From assembly GCA_024742755.1 (NCBI GenBank), contig JANSXW010000058.1, positions 1-36,448 on the forward strand: 36,448 nt of DNA, written 5' to 3'. Of the stretch, positions 1-8,702 are shown piece after piece. Within the stretch, counting starts at the first letter, position 1; each line of letters starts with the position of its first letter. The notes beneath the pieces were generated by a model. It was given only the letters and a program-made list of their open reading frames with translations, searched no databases and was not told the origin of the DNA. Both the position numbers and the translations under genes were made by a program. This DNA is from a bacterium (GTDB taxonomy: Bacteria; Bacteroidota; Bacteroidia; Chitinophagales; Saprospiraceae).

Positions 1-80
1 AGGGGCTGGAATTGGTCAACCTCTTCCACGCACCCCGTCAGTAGCATCGCAATTCCAAAGTATGTAAAAAGCCTTCTCAT
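1..80 (-). CDS. Putative lipoprotein, N-terminal fragment (cut by window edge)
   Basis: Reading the minus strand from an ATG at 78-80 gives an open frame to the window edge that begins MRRLFTYFGIAMLLTG and continues CVEEVDQFQP. This is a typical lipoprotein signal: a short basic start, a hydrophobic stretch and a lipobox (LLTGC) with the lipidated cysteine at residue 17. Only 26 codons are visible, so the function cannot be told. The gene points away from the operon beginning at 397. I saw no good TAnnTTTG box just upstream of it. The call rests on the signal sequence alone. Confidence 0.6.
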   Translation of the reverse strand, partial: MRRLFTYFGIAMLLTGCVEEVDQFQP

Positions 81-396
81 TCAGTATAGAGATTTGTCTA
101 AACCTCCGGTATTTTCCGGCAATTGGATTGTATGTACACCCCTTAGACCCGGCAAGTTGCCCATCCGTTGCCTGAGGTTTAAATTTTTTTTACTTTCGGT
201 GATACATTACCTGAATCCTATGCAAGAAAAGCTGTCCTGCCCCGATAAATGGCTTATATATTGAACAGCAGATTGAGCAATTCCTCGACATCGAAAACCG
301 GGCAGAGGCCAAAGAAATTTAACGCCTCGTCTAATACTGCTTTACAAGCTGCCGTATTTTCCTTATTTTCTGGGTCCAATTGCTAAAACGCATGCT
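81..396. other. Intergenic region between divergent genes, with a possible decayed small ORF
   Basis: These 316 bases separate the leftward lipoprotein gene from the rightward operon. A weak plus-strand promoter-like pair (TTG at 168-170, 19 bases, then TTACTTTC at 190-197) precedes an ATG at 220. That frame reads MQEKLSCPDKWLIY and stops at 262-264. The frame one base over then reads IEQQIEQFLDIENRAEAKEI and stops at 320-322. The two pieces together look like a small protein broken by a frameshift, but this is uncertain. CCGG-TATTTT-CCGG near 107-120 is a short inverted repeat. Confidence 0.3.
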
Positions 397-1377
397 ATGA
401 GCCTGAAAGATGATTTGAAGAAACTGCTGTTCGGCGCAAAGTCCGTGGCCCGCTCTGCCGGCCGCAAGGCGGAGGAACAAGGCAAAAAGCTGGGCGAAGA
501 GCTCAGCGAACAATCGAAAGAATACTACCAAAAAGCCAAGCAACGCATGGAAGAACTGGATGATGAATACCGCCCTAAGGTAAAAAAGAAAGCAGCGGAA
601 GCCCGGGGCTTTGCTGAAGAGCTGGTCAATGAAGCCTTCAATAGCACCCAAAAGCCCGAAGACCTTAAAAACGACGATATGGACGACAAGAAAAAAGAAG
701 AAAAACCATCGGAAGAAGAACCATCCTTTGAAGACATCTTCACCGGCAAAACCACGCCCCCGGAGGAGGAACCCCGTTCCACAGAAAAAGGCCCTGGTCA
801 GCGGACCAAATTCGACGAATTCAGCGAAGAGTTTTCTAAAGCCGCAGGGGAAGCAGGCCGTAAAGCCGCGGATGTCTCCGAGCGGGTGGGCAAGCGGGTC
901 ATTGATGCCAGCGACAAAATCAATGAGCGCCTCTTTGAAGAAGGGGAAAAACTCTGGGACAAAGCCAAAGAAAAAGGCAGCAGCTTTATGGACCGCTTTG
1001 AGGACCTCGTGGACAAAGCCAACGAAGAAGCCGAAAAGGAATCCATGGATGACCTGACGGAAAAAGCCAAAGCCATGGATGAGGAACTGGAACGCCGGGT
1101 AAAGGAACGCGGGCAACGCTCCAATGCCGAAAACCTGGAACGCGACCGCAAAAAAGGACCGCTGGGCGGCATGGACAGCTTCTTCGATAAAGCAGAGCGC
1201 TATGCCTCCGGCGATTATGCCGATGAAGGCACCCCGGCCGGCAAAGACGTTACCATCCGCAAAGACCCGGACTATAAGCCTAAAACAAACACAGGCAAAG
1301 TGAAAGGCTTCGACGATCTCGACGGAGACGGGGACGAAATCATTGATGATGCCATCCTGGATGACGACGACAAATAA
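397..1377 (+). CDS. Highly charged helical (LEA/apolipoprotein-like) hypothetical protein
   Basis: This is a 326-residue protein with no signal peptide or membrane segment. It is very rich in Lys, Glu, Asp and Ala. Residues 1-80 and 137-275 look like long amphipathic or coiled-coil helices. Residues 85-135 are a disordered acidic/proline linker (EEKPSEEEPS, PPEEEP). The tail is strongly acidic (FDDLDGDGDE, then LDDDDK) and could bind cations. I do not recognise a named family; LEA- or YtxH-like stress proteins and apolipoprotein-like helices look similar. It is the first gene of a three-gene operon, with only 11 bases before the Nudix gene. The ATG at 397 is the first start after stops in the frame. 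Coding is convincing because base use matches its neighbours and the operon spacing is tight. Function unknown. Confidence 0.8.
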   Translation: MSLKDDLKKLLFGAKSVARSAGRKAEEQGKKLGEELSEQSKEYYQKAKQRMEELDDEYRPKVKKKAAEARGFAEELVNEAFNSTQKPEDLKNDDMDDKKKEEKPSEEEPSFEDIFTGKTTPPEEEPRSTEKGPGQRTKFDEFSEEFSKAAGEAGRKAADVSERVGKRVIDASDKINERLFEEGEKLWDKAKEKGSSFMDRFEDLVDKANEEAEKESMDDLTEKAKAMDEELERRVKERGQRSNAENLERDRKKGPLGGMDSFFDKAERYASGDYADEGTPAGKDVTIRKDPDYKPKTNTGKVKGFDDLDGDGDEIIDDAILDDDDK

Positions 1378-1388
1378 GCGATCCTCAC

Positions 1389-1946
1389 ATGAAGGCAACC
1401 GTCCGGCCCGACTGGGAACGGCTGCGCTCTGAGCCCGGCCCTGCATTGAAGATTTTTAACGTCCGGTTCGACCATATGCGCAATCCGCGCAACCAAAAGG
1501 TGGAGCGCATGGTGGTGCTGGAATCCCCGGATGCTGCGAATGTCGTAGCCCGCCGGGCCTCCGATGGCGCTCTGCTGTTTGTCGAACAGTACCGTTTTGG
1601 CATTGGCCGGTACACTTTGGAACTGCCCGGAGGCATGGTCGACGCAGGAGAAGCACAGGAGGTGGCTGCCCGCAGAGAGCTTTTGGAGGAAGCTGGCGCA
1701 GAGGCTGCATCCTGGCACTTCCTGGGCAAAATCCCGTCCAACCCCGTCTTTCAGGACAGCTACATTTTCCACTGGCTGGCTGAAGATGTAACGGTGGTGC
1801 AGCCGCCAACCCTTGACGAAGGAGAAGATGTCTACCTGCATTGGCTCCCGGAGGCGGAAGTCCGGAGGCGGCTCTTCAGCGGGCAGTTTGAGCACCCGCA
1901 CACCGTCAATGCTTTGCTCTTGTTTTTTCACCACCTTCAAAAATAA
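1389..1946 (+). CDS. Nudix hydrolase (ADP-ribose pyrophosphatase-like)
   Basis: This 185-residue protein carries a perfect Nudix box at residues 82-104: G-MVDAG-E-AQEVAAR-RELLEEAGA, matching GX5EX7REUXEEXGU. The box glutamates bind Mg2+ and support hydrolysis of a nucleoside diphosphate linked to another group. LLFVEQYRFGIGRYTLELPG just before the box is the arrangement usual in the ADP-ribose/NDP-sugar pyrophosphatase branch (NUDT5-like), so ADP-ribose or an NDP-sugar is the likely substrate; this is inference. The protein should be cytoplasmic. It starts 11 bases after the charged protein and ends 7 bases before the HAD gene, so the three are probably one transcript. Family is certain; substrate is not. 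Confidence 0.92.
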   Translation: MKATVRPDWERLRSEPGPALKIFNVRFDHMRNPRNQKVERMVVLESPDAANVVARRASDGALLFVEQYRFGIGRYTLELPGGMVDAGEAQEVAARRELLEEAGAEAASWHFLGKIPSNPVFQDSYIFHWLAEDVTVVQPPTLDEGEDVYLHWLPEAEVRRRLFSGQFEHPHTVNALLLFFHHLQK

Positions 1947-1953
1947 TGTTCCT

Positions 1954-2628
1954 ATGCGCTCCCCTGCCTTTACCGAAGCCCATGCCCTGGTCTTTGATGC
2001 CTACGGCACCCTTTTCGATGTCAGCAGCATTGATCAGGCACTACAGGCTGAATTTGGCCCTGTAGCCGGACAGATTGCTCCGGTCTGGCGGCAAAAGCAG
2101 CTGGAGTATACCTGGCTGCGCTCGCTCATGGGCCGGTACAAAGACTTTTATGCCCTCACAGAAGACGCCCTGGTCTACGCGCTGCAATCCACCGGCACAA
2201 ACGCCAGACTTGACCAAATCCGGACGATCATGAGCGCCTACTACGAACTTAAAGTTTTCCCGGATGCCCTCGAAGCGCTCCCTCTGCTCGCAGAACGCTA
2301 CCGCCTGGCTGTCCTTTCCAATGCCAACCCTTCCCTGCTGGAGCGGGCCTGTGCTTTTAGTGGTATTGACTCCTACTTTGAGCTGCTGCTAAGTGCCGAT
2401 GCACTGCAGATTTATAAGCCCGCCCCTGCTGTTTATCACAGGGCGGCTGAGCAGCTGAAGTCAGACCCGGCCCAAACCGGTTTTATTTCTGCCAATACCT
2501 GGGACATCGCCGGTGCTGCCTCTGCCGGTTTGCCGACCGCATGGCTCAACAGGAAAGGCGGGGTGCCTGAAGTTTTGGGGCACCCGCCCGGGCAAATCAT
2601 CCAATCGCTCCTTCAGTTGGCTGCATAA
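1954..2628 (+). CDS. HAD hydrolase, (S)-2-haloacid dehalogenase type II-like
   Basis: This 224-residue protein matches L-2-haloacid dehalogenases. FDAYGTLF carries the nucleophile Asp15 and Thr19. Arg46 sits in WRQKQLEYTW, Ser122 in LSNAN, Lys155 and Tyr161 in KPAPAVY, and Ser179, Asn181 and Asp184 in SANTWD. All catalytic positions known from the Pseudomonas enzyme appear to be kept. The family hydrolyses 2-haloacids to 2-hydroxyacids, but many genomic members have other or unknown substrates. The open frame extends upstream to 1813, but that part overlaps the Nudix gene; the ATG at 1954, 7 bases after the Nudix stop, is the better start. It is the last gene of the operon starting at 397. 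Confidence 0.88.
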   Translation: MRSPAFTEAHALVFDAYGTLFDVSSIDQALQAEFGPVAGQIAPVWRQKQLEYTWLRSLMGRYKDFYALTEDALVYALQSTGTNARLDQIRTIMSAYYELKVFPDALEALPLLAERYRLAVLSNANPSLLERACAFSGIDSYFELLLSADALQIYKPAPAVYHRAAEQLKSDPAQTGFISANTWDIAGAASAGLPTAWLNRKGGVPEVLGHPPGQIIQSLLQLAA

Positions 2629-2665
2629 AAAAAGCCACCGGTTACTGCATAAATGCAGCACCGGC
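2627..2665 (-). terminator. Rho-independent terminator of the first S8 protease gene
   Basis: An inverted repeat CCGGT (2638-2642) / ACCGG (2660-2664), with an inner TGCA-TAAA-TGCA helix, lies past the minus-strand stop. On the minus strand it is followed by seven T residues (AAAAAAA at 2627-2633). It sits between convergent genes; on the plus strand there is no T tract, so it serves the protease gene. Confidence 0.6.
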
Positions 2666-2711
2666 AGCTTCAGAAACCTGATACCTTAATTCTTAGGGTA
2701 GCGGTTTACCT

Positions 2712-5700
2712 TCAGTGTGCGACCTGAAGGGGCAAACGCCACATCTTATCTTTGCTGACTACCACCAGCCAATACATACCGTGGGGCAAATCGGCGGTGG
2801 GCACATTCATTTGCTGGAAGCCCGCAGAAAGGGCCGCTTCGTGGTACCAAACACGGGCGCCATCTGCTTTGAACAGGCTAAGCTGTACGCGGCCATCATC
2901 CGGTTGCGTCCATTCCAGTGTCGCCTGATAGCTGGCTGGGTTTGGGAACACGTTGGGTGCGATTACCTCTGGCATAGCCGGCCTTGCAGCTTGCTGCCGT
3001 TGCTGCTTTGGTTCAGGGTTTTCGTTCGAGGTTTGCAGCGGATCAACGCCCGGAGGAGGATCCTGTGTGGAGATAATCAGGGTATAATCCTCCGTTTCGC
3101 CCCAGATGTAGTCCTCACAGGGGTCAATATTCGGGGCGTAGCTCATGATGACACGCATACGGGTCTGCCCCGGCGTAGCAGTAGCCGGAACCGTAAACGC
3201 CCCACTATTCTGGAAGGGGTAATTGTTGCGTGTGTACACTTCTTCTCCCGGATCGTCGAAGTCGCCATCAATATTGAAATCTACATAAACGCCCCAGTTT
3301 TCCGGAATAGGAGAACCATTGAAACCTGGTGTGAGCGTGAAATCAATTTCGTCACCTATGACCGCAGCATGCTGCATGGCCAGGAAGTTACCGTAGCCAC
3401 CGTTATTGCCGGAGTTATTGGTAATATCGCCGATCTGCACACTGGCCAGCCACTCCATGACGGAGCTTGTCGCTTCCGAACTGCAATAGATTAGCGGTTC
3501 GACCACTTCCACGGTGTACTCCTCCACTTCTCCGTAGGCCACATTTGCACAAGGGGCCGGGGGGCTGCCGTACTTCATGGAAACCCGCATGGTATAAGTG
3601 CCTTCCGCTACCGTGGCGGGCAATGCCATCAGGCCTGTCACTTCCGTGTTTGATGGGCCGGAGGTGTAGAGCAGCTCATTGGGGTCTGAATAATCGCCAT
3701 CCTGGTCAAAATCAATCCAAATGCGCCAGTATTCATTGAAGGCGAAAGCAGCGTAACCGGGTGTCAGGATGAAAGGATTGGTCGTGCCGGACTCCAGTGT
3801 GATGAGCAGCGCGGGGTCGTCTTTAAAGTCTCCCAACCCTCCGTTATTGCCACTTTGGTGCTCGAACGCCCCGAATGCCAGCTTTTCAATCCACTCATAC
3901 TGCGTGGAATTGCCGCGGGAGTCACAATTGGACGGAGCCGTATTTTCAATAATAAAGGACAAGGTTGTGGAGCACCCGTTGGCATCCGTAACGGTGACCT
4001 GATAGCTGCCTGCTCCCAGGTTGCTGGAAGAAGCGGAGGAAAGCCCGTTGCTCCAGCTGTAGGTGTAAGGCGATGTACCGCCATTAGCATTAATGGTGGC
4101 GCTGCCGTTGGTACTCACACTAGCAGGCGTGGTAGTGACGCCTGCATTGAGCACCGATGGCTGCTGCACGACAATATTGGCAGAAGCCTGGCATCCCAGC
4201 ACATCCACAACGGTGAGGCTGTAGCCACCGGCGGAAATATTTTCAAGCGTCGCCGTATTGGCACCAGTATTCCAAATATACTGCCCGTAGTTGCCTGAAC
4301 CACCGGCGACTACCGAGGTGACACGGCCATCGCTCCCGCCATTACAGGAAACTCCTTCTGCCGTAAGGGAAACTTCCAATTCGTTGATCTTCATCACTTC
4401 CGTGGAAGCGACTGCGGTACAGCCATTCTGATCTGTTACAGTCACCTGATAGACATTAGGGTTGAGCCCGGAGATGGTGCTCGTAGTCCCGCCGTTGCTC
4501 CACAGGTAAGTATAGCTGCCCGTGCCGCCTGAAGCCATCACAGAAGCGACACCATTGGCTGCACCTGTGCAGGTGGCACCGGTTGATGCAGCCTGCAAAG
4601 CAATGGCTGATGGTGCGGTCAGATTGATTGTACTGGAAGTTTGACAGCCGTTCTGATCCGTTACGGTTACAGAATACGCGCCGGCACTCAGCCCACTCAG
4701 GTTTTGAGCCGTACTGCCATTGCTCCATTCGTAGCTGTATGGCGACTGCCCCCCACTGACGATCAGGGTCAGGGCTCCATCGCTGCCTCCTGCACAATCC
4801 GGGTTATTACGGATAAAGCTCAGGGTTATGGACGGGGTTTGGGGCACATTCACAGAGGCAATTTCCACACAGCCGTTGGCATCCGTTACAGAAACCGTTA
4901 ATCCACCAGGCATCAGCCCGGTCGCTGTGGATGTTGTGGCTCCATTGCTCCACTGATAGCTGTAAGGGGGCGTTCCTCCGGCAACATTCACCGTGGCGGA
5001 AGCACTGCCACCGGAACAACTTGCCGCAGCGGCAGAGACCGACAGCGACATGGAAGAGGCGGTCTGCACGATAGCCTGCTCAACCGCACTACAGCCATTG
5101 GCATCCGTCACGGTAAGCATGTAAACGCCAGGCTGAAGCCCGGTAGCGACGCTGCCCTGTGTATTATTGCTCCAGTTGTAAGTATATGGTGTAACGCCTC
5201 CGGTAACGATGGCCGTGATACTGCCTGTACCGCCGTTGTTGCAAGCCACATTTGTTGCGCTCAGGGTGATATTAACCGGTGTTGCGGCACCAACGATGGC
5301 GCTGCGCTGCACAGAACACCCATTGGCATCCGTGACCGTCACGGTATAGGCGCCGGGGCTCAGGTTGTGTATCGATAAGTTGTTGGAACCGTTGCTCCAC
5401 TGCACGGTATAATTGCCCGAACCTCCTCCAATAGATTGAATGGAGGCGCTGCCGTCGTTAGTACCGAAACAGGAGACCGGTGTGGCTGTAACCTGTGCGG
5501 TCACCGGGTCCGGCTCTCCCAAAATGGTCTGCGCCTGCGTGGTACAACCATCTCCATTGGCAACCGTAACGCTGTAGGCACCGGCTGTCAGCCCGGCCAC
5601 GTAAGAGCCCGTGCTGCCGTTGCTCCATTGGTAGGCATAATCTACCTCCAGTCCCTCGCTAACCGTCACACTGATGATGCCATCTGGCACTCCATTGCAG

Positions 5701-8700
5701 CTCGGCTCCACTTTATTGAAGCTGACCTGCAGTGGGTTAGGCTGAGTGACCGATACCATTTCAGTGATGCTTTGGTTGCCATCCGAAACCGTAACGATGT
5801 AGGTGCCGGCGGGAAGATTACTTACACTTGCCCCTGTCGCCCCATTGCTCCAGGTATAGGTATAACTGCCACTGCCGCCTGTGGCCACTACGGTTGCACT
5901 GCCGTTGTTGCCCCCGTTGCAGGTTACCGGATTTACATTTGTGACCTGCACGGTAAATTCGCTGCCTCCCGAGTTGTTCAGGCAGAAAGGTGTCACCTCC
6001 TGGCTTCCAAACTGACCACCACTGGCCAGGAGCGCGCCATTTTCATCCCGCACTTCATAGGAGCCATTGCCGTTCGAGCCACAGCACATGCCATCATTGT
6101 AGGAGTCCTTAATGATAAACTCGAAACAGCCATAGGGCAGGCATTCCGTTACTGTTAGGGAAGACATAGGCCCCTGTTCAAGATACGGCCCTCCGGCAGC
6201 CACTACATTTCCGGAATCGTCCCGGATTTCCCAACTCGTCTCCTGCGGCCTTAAATCAAAGTTGAGGGTAATGTCAACTTCGGTCTGACAAGCGAAGAAA
6301 GTATGGGGCTCGGCTTCCGTGCGCCGGCCAAATCCACTGCCTGCAATACCTGCCTCAAGAGCGTACCAGCCTTCTTCTCCGGACGGGGCAGCCATATCAA
6401 AGGTGGTGCCGCTGGTGGTCCCCTGCAGTTCCATAAACTTAGCGCCCAGGCGGTATATCCTGTAGACGTTGGCTCCGTTGACGGGGCTCCAGGTCAGGCG
6501 GACCTGATTGCCGGGTATGGTGCTGACCTGGAAGTTGGGTTGCCCGATGATCGCCAGGTTGCCGTTCGTACTGCTAACCTGACTGCCACGGCGCACCCGT
6601 ACCCGCACCGTACCACTGGCTATATTAGGTACATTCCAGTTGAAGTGCCGGCGGCTGCCCACGACGCTTGTCGCGATGGTATTCCAGGAATTACCGCCGT
6701 TGGCAGAGTATTCCAGTGTAAAGGAGCCGTTGGAGCCGTAGGCATCCCACCGGATGGTGGTGGACTCGCCGGGTACAAGCCCGTCGCCTGCTTGTGGGTA
6801 AACCAACTTCACTTCGTCGTAAAGGAAGGTGTACACCACCACGTAGTCCTGCGTAAGGCTGGGCACCAGGTAACCATCCACCTTTACCGTATAGTTCCCG
6901 GAGGCGGGGTCCTTGATGCTCACCTGCTCCACGTTATTAATGCGGTCGATGCCGTTGTAGGCTGGTTTGGTGATACTGTCAATATGCGGCACGGTGCTCA
7001 GCTTCCAGGGGTGGCGCACCTGCCCGCCCGGAGTGGCTACAGAAAGGTCAAGATCATTCACCAGGGACTGCGCAGCGACCGTAGAGCCTTCTGCATCCGT
7101 CCAGTAAATCATGATCCGGACTTCCTTTACGTTTATCGGAACGAAAACCGTATGCAGATTGGAAGCACCATTGCTAACGGCAGACTCCATAAACTGCCCG
7201 TTTTGTATGACCTCCAACGCCCGGCCAGCGTGGACCCGGCCCCAGCCGAAGTCGTAGTCCGGCCCTGGATTGCCAAGGTCGTCAGCGGTATTCAGCAAGG
7301 TGCCTTTGATTAAGGCTGCGGTGGGTTCCTGTCCCTGTATGTCGCGGAAAGCCTGCACAAGTGAAGCCGCTGTACCTGCCAGGAAAGGAGAAGCAGCGGA
7401 AGTCCCACCGCCGGGGCCGTAGCCATTATTAGGGCGGGTGGAATAATTCCCTTGTCCGTGCCCGCTCAGGTCTGGCTTGATACGGCCGTCTACAGTAGGG
7501 CCGCGGCTGCTTGAAGCGACCCGGTTGTCGTCATAAAATAAGTTCGCTATGGCCAGAACGTTCTTGCCGGCTTTGCGCCCTCCGGTGATATTGCCATACC
7601 TGAAGTTATTCTTTACCAGTGAGCCGTAAATCGGGCTGCAGGCAGAAGAAGCACTGTTGCCCGCAGAAAAGAAGTGCAAAAGGTACTTATTATCATAAAC
7701 CTGCTTATCAATATCCCGTGATGTAGAGGTATAGACCCCGCCACATCCCTCGCCGAAGGAGGAAGAGGTAATCACAAAGCCTTCACTGGCCTGCAGGCTC
7801 GCGGAAGCGTTGATATGAGGGTAGCCGGAAATATCGTAAAGCTTTAGGGAAGCGCCCGGTGCAGCACCAATACCGAGGGGGTCGATGTTGCCCGCACCAC
7901 CAGCCAGGCCAAGCGTCATATCTCCGTGCGTTCCGAAGTTGGTATTGGTCAAATCCTGTAAGCGCCCACGGAAATCTTCGTGGCTGACACTGCCATCGTC
8001 CCCGATCAGAATGTACACCCCTTCACCGTCGTACATCAACCCGGGCCCGGGGCTGAGCAGGTTCAGCCGGTGCGAAGTCCGGCCGACGAACCCTTCGTGA
8101 ACGGGCGGCGCTTCCGGGAGATTTACATATTGAATCGCAGGGTGCCGCGCAATGCTCAGCAGGCTGTCTTCGGGTATGGTGAGCGACAGCTCCGAAGGCA
8201 GGGTATCCACCGGGGAATAGCCGAGCCCTTCGAGCGCCGCTTTTAGGGAAGACTGTGTAATACTCGGCCAAGGGCTAACCACAATTTCCAACAGTCCATT
8301 GTTATAGGCATAAGCGGGAAAATTATTGGTAGCCAGCGGCGTCGATAACTTGAAGCTGCCGTCGTACGGAGCGAGCGCACGCGCCTGAAGCTCACTGAAA
8401 TTCATGGATTCCGGCACCTTGGCCAGGTAAGCGTAGTTGGGGATGTAGGCGAAAAGCTCTACACCATCCTGTTCCAAAACCTGGAGTACATTACCGTCCG
8501 GTATCTCGTCAAACTGAACGATGATGTAATAATTCCCTTCGTACAAGAAATCGGTGAACAGGGAGTCGCTTTCTGAGCTGGGCAATGCGAAGGCACCAGA
8601 TGGAACGGCCCCCGAATGAAAACTAACGCCGTAATCTTGTGATGCCAATGGCGAAACTCCAATTAGAATAAAAAGAACGATGAACAGTAAAGTACATCTC

Positions 8701-8702
8701 AT
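2712..8702 (-). CDS. Giant secreted S8 (subtilisin-like) protease with nine SprB repeats, two GEVED domains and T9SS sorting domain
   Basis: The protein has 1996 residues counted from the ATG at 8702. The frame is open to an ATG at 8738, but the inner start gives a clean signal peptide (MRCTLLFIVLFILIGVSPLA). Order of parts: propeptide-like 25-200; peptidase S8 about 225-500 with Asp235 (GDDG), His259 (THGDMT), oxyanion Asn349 (SAGNSA) and Ser435 (GGTSAASP); jelly-roll P-domain-like 505-625 (LVNDLDLSV, NNVEQV); Ig/Fn3-like 630-800; Cys-rich CUB-like 805-907 (KDSYNDGMCCG); nine SprB repeats about 918-1590; two GEVED domains about 1590-1878 (YGEVEEYTV, WGETEDYTL); type A T9SS tail 1918-1996 (FPNPAS). 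It should be exported by Sec and then T9SS and anchored at, or released from, the cell surface. The triad looks complete, so it is probably active. It is a close architectural paralogue of the next gene. Confidence 0.93.
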   Translation of the reverse strand: MRCTLLFIVLFILIGVSPLASQDYGVSFHSGAVPSGAFALPSSESDSLFTDFLYEGNYYIIVQFDEIPDGNVLQVLEQDGVELFAYIPNYAYLAKVPESMNFSELQARALAPYDGSFKLSTPLATNNFPAYAYNNGLLEIVVSPWPSITQSSLKAALEGLGYSPVDTLPSELSLTIPEDSLLSIARHPAIQYVNLPEAPPVHEGFVGRTSHRLNLLSPGPGLMYDGEGVYILIGDDGSVSHEDFRGRLQDLTNTNFGTHGDMTLGLAGGAGNIDPLGIGAAPGASLKLYDISGYPHINASASLQASEGFVITSSSFGEGCGGVYTSTSRDIDKQVYDNKYLLHFFSAGNSASSACSPIYGSLVKNNFRYGNITGGRKAGKNVLAIANLFYDDNRVASSSRGPTVDGRIKPDLSGHGQGNYSTRPNNGYGPGGGTSAASPFLAGTAASLVQAFRDIQGQEPTAALIKGTLLNTADDLGNPGPDYDFGWGRVHAGRALEVIQNGQFMESAVSNGASNLHTVFVPINVKEVRIMIYWTDAEGSTVAAQSLVNDLDLSVATPGGQVRHPWKLSTVPHIDSITKPAYNGIDRINNVEQVSIKDPASGNYTVKVDGYLVPSLTQDYVVVYTFLYDEVKLVYPQAGDGLVPGESTTIRWDAYGSNGSFTLEYSANGGNSWNTIATSVVGSRRHFNWNVPNIASGTVRVRVRRGSQVSSTNGNLAIIGQPNFQVSTIPGNQVRLTWSPVNGANVYRIYRLGAKFMELQGTTSGTTFDMAAPSGEEGWYALEAGIAGSGFGRRTEAEPHTFFACQTEVDITLNFDLRPQETSWEIRDDSGNVVAAGGPYLEQGPMSSLTVTECLPYGCFEFIIKDSYNDGMCCGSNGNGSYEVRDENGALLASGGQFGSQEVTPFCLNNSGGSEFTVQVTNVNPVTCNGGNNGSATVVATGGSGSYTYTWSNGATGASVSNLPAGTYIVTVSDGNQSITEMVSVTQPNPLQVSFNKVEPSCNGVPDGIISVTVSEGLEVDYAYQWSNGSTGSYVAGLTAGAYSVTVANGDGCTTQAQTILGEPDPVTAQVTATPVSCFGTNDGSASIQSIGGGSGNYTVQWSNGSNNLSIHNLSPGAYTVTVTDANGCSVQRSAIVGAATPVNITLSATNVACNNGGTGSITAIVTGGVTPYTYNWSNNTQGSVATGLQPGVYMLTVTDANGCSAVEQAIVQTASSMSLSVSAAAASCSGGSASATVNVAGGTPPYSYQWSNGATTSTATGLMPGGLTVSVTDANGCVEIASVNVPQTPSITLSFIRNNPDCAGGSDGALTLIVSGGQSPYSYEWSNGSTAQNLSGLSAGAYSVTVTDQNGCQTSSTINLTAPSAIALQAASTGATCTGAANGVASVMASGGTGSYTYLWSNGGTTSTISGLNPNVYQVTVTDQNGCTAVASTEVMKINELEVSLTAEGVSCNGGSDGRVTSVVAGGSGNYGQYIWNTGANTATLENISAGGYSLTVVDVLGCQASANIVVQQPSVLNAGVTTTPASVSTNGSATINANGGTSPYTYSWSNGLSSASSSNLGAGSYQVTVTDANGCSTTLSFIIENTAPSNCDSRGNSTQYEWIEKLAFGAFEHQSGNNGGLGDFKDDPALLITLESGTTNPFILTPGYAAFAFNEYWRIWIDFDQDGDYSDPNELLYTSGPSNTEVTGLMALPATVAEGTYTMRVSMKYGSPPAPCANVAYGEVEEYTVEVVEPLIYCSSEATSSVMEWLASVQIGDITNNSGNNGGYGNFLAMQHAAVIGDEIDFTLTPGFNGSPIPENWGVYVDFNIDGDFDDPGEEVYTRNNYPFQNSGAFTVPATATPGQTRMRVIMSYAPNIDPCEDYIWGETEDYTLIISTQDPPPGVDPLQTSNENPEPKQQRQQAARPAMPEVIAPNVFPNPASYQATLEWTQPDDGRVQLSLFKADGARVWYHEAALSAGFQQMNVPTADLPHGMYWLVVVSKDKMWRLPLQVAH
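3933..5951 (-). repeat. Nine tandem SprB-type repeats inside the first S8 protease
   Basis: Nine units of about 75-80 residues follow the pattern: TC.GG.DG, then GG..PYTY.WSNG, then GL.AGTY.VTVTD.NGC. The DNA shows the same words recurring about every 220-240 bp (for example CCATTGCTCCA.TGATAGCTGTA on the plus strand). The ninth unit has lost the first cysteine. Such repeats occur in SprB, the gliding adhesin of Flavobacterium, and in many T9SS cargo proteins. They make copy-number change by recombination likely. Confidence 0.85.

Noticed and set aside
331..1446. Long minus-strand frame (371 codons) opposite the charged protein gene
   Set aside because: It is a Phe-rich mirror of the Lys/Glu-rich plus-strand gene, with no domain or signal, and covers a well-spaced operon gene.
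1813..1953. Longer start for the HAD gene
   Set aside because: The extra 47 residues overlap the Nudix gene and are Ser/Arg-rich without similarity to the family; the ATG at 1954 fits the family's usual N-terminus.
3933..5951. Regularly spaced repeats that could suggest a CRISPR array
   Set aside because: Period is about 230 bp, repeats are imperfect and coding (SprB domains); no short repeat/spacer pattern or cas genes.
6303..7313. 336-codon plus-strand frame opposite the first S8 protease
   Set aside because: The opposite strand encodes clear S8, jelly-roll and Ig-like domains; the plus frame has none.
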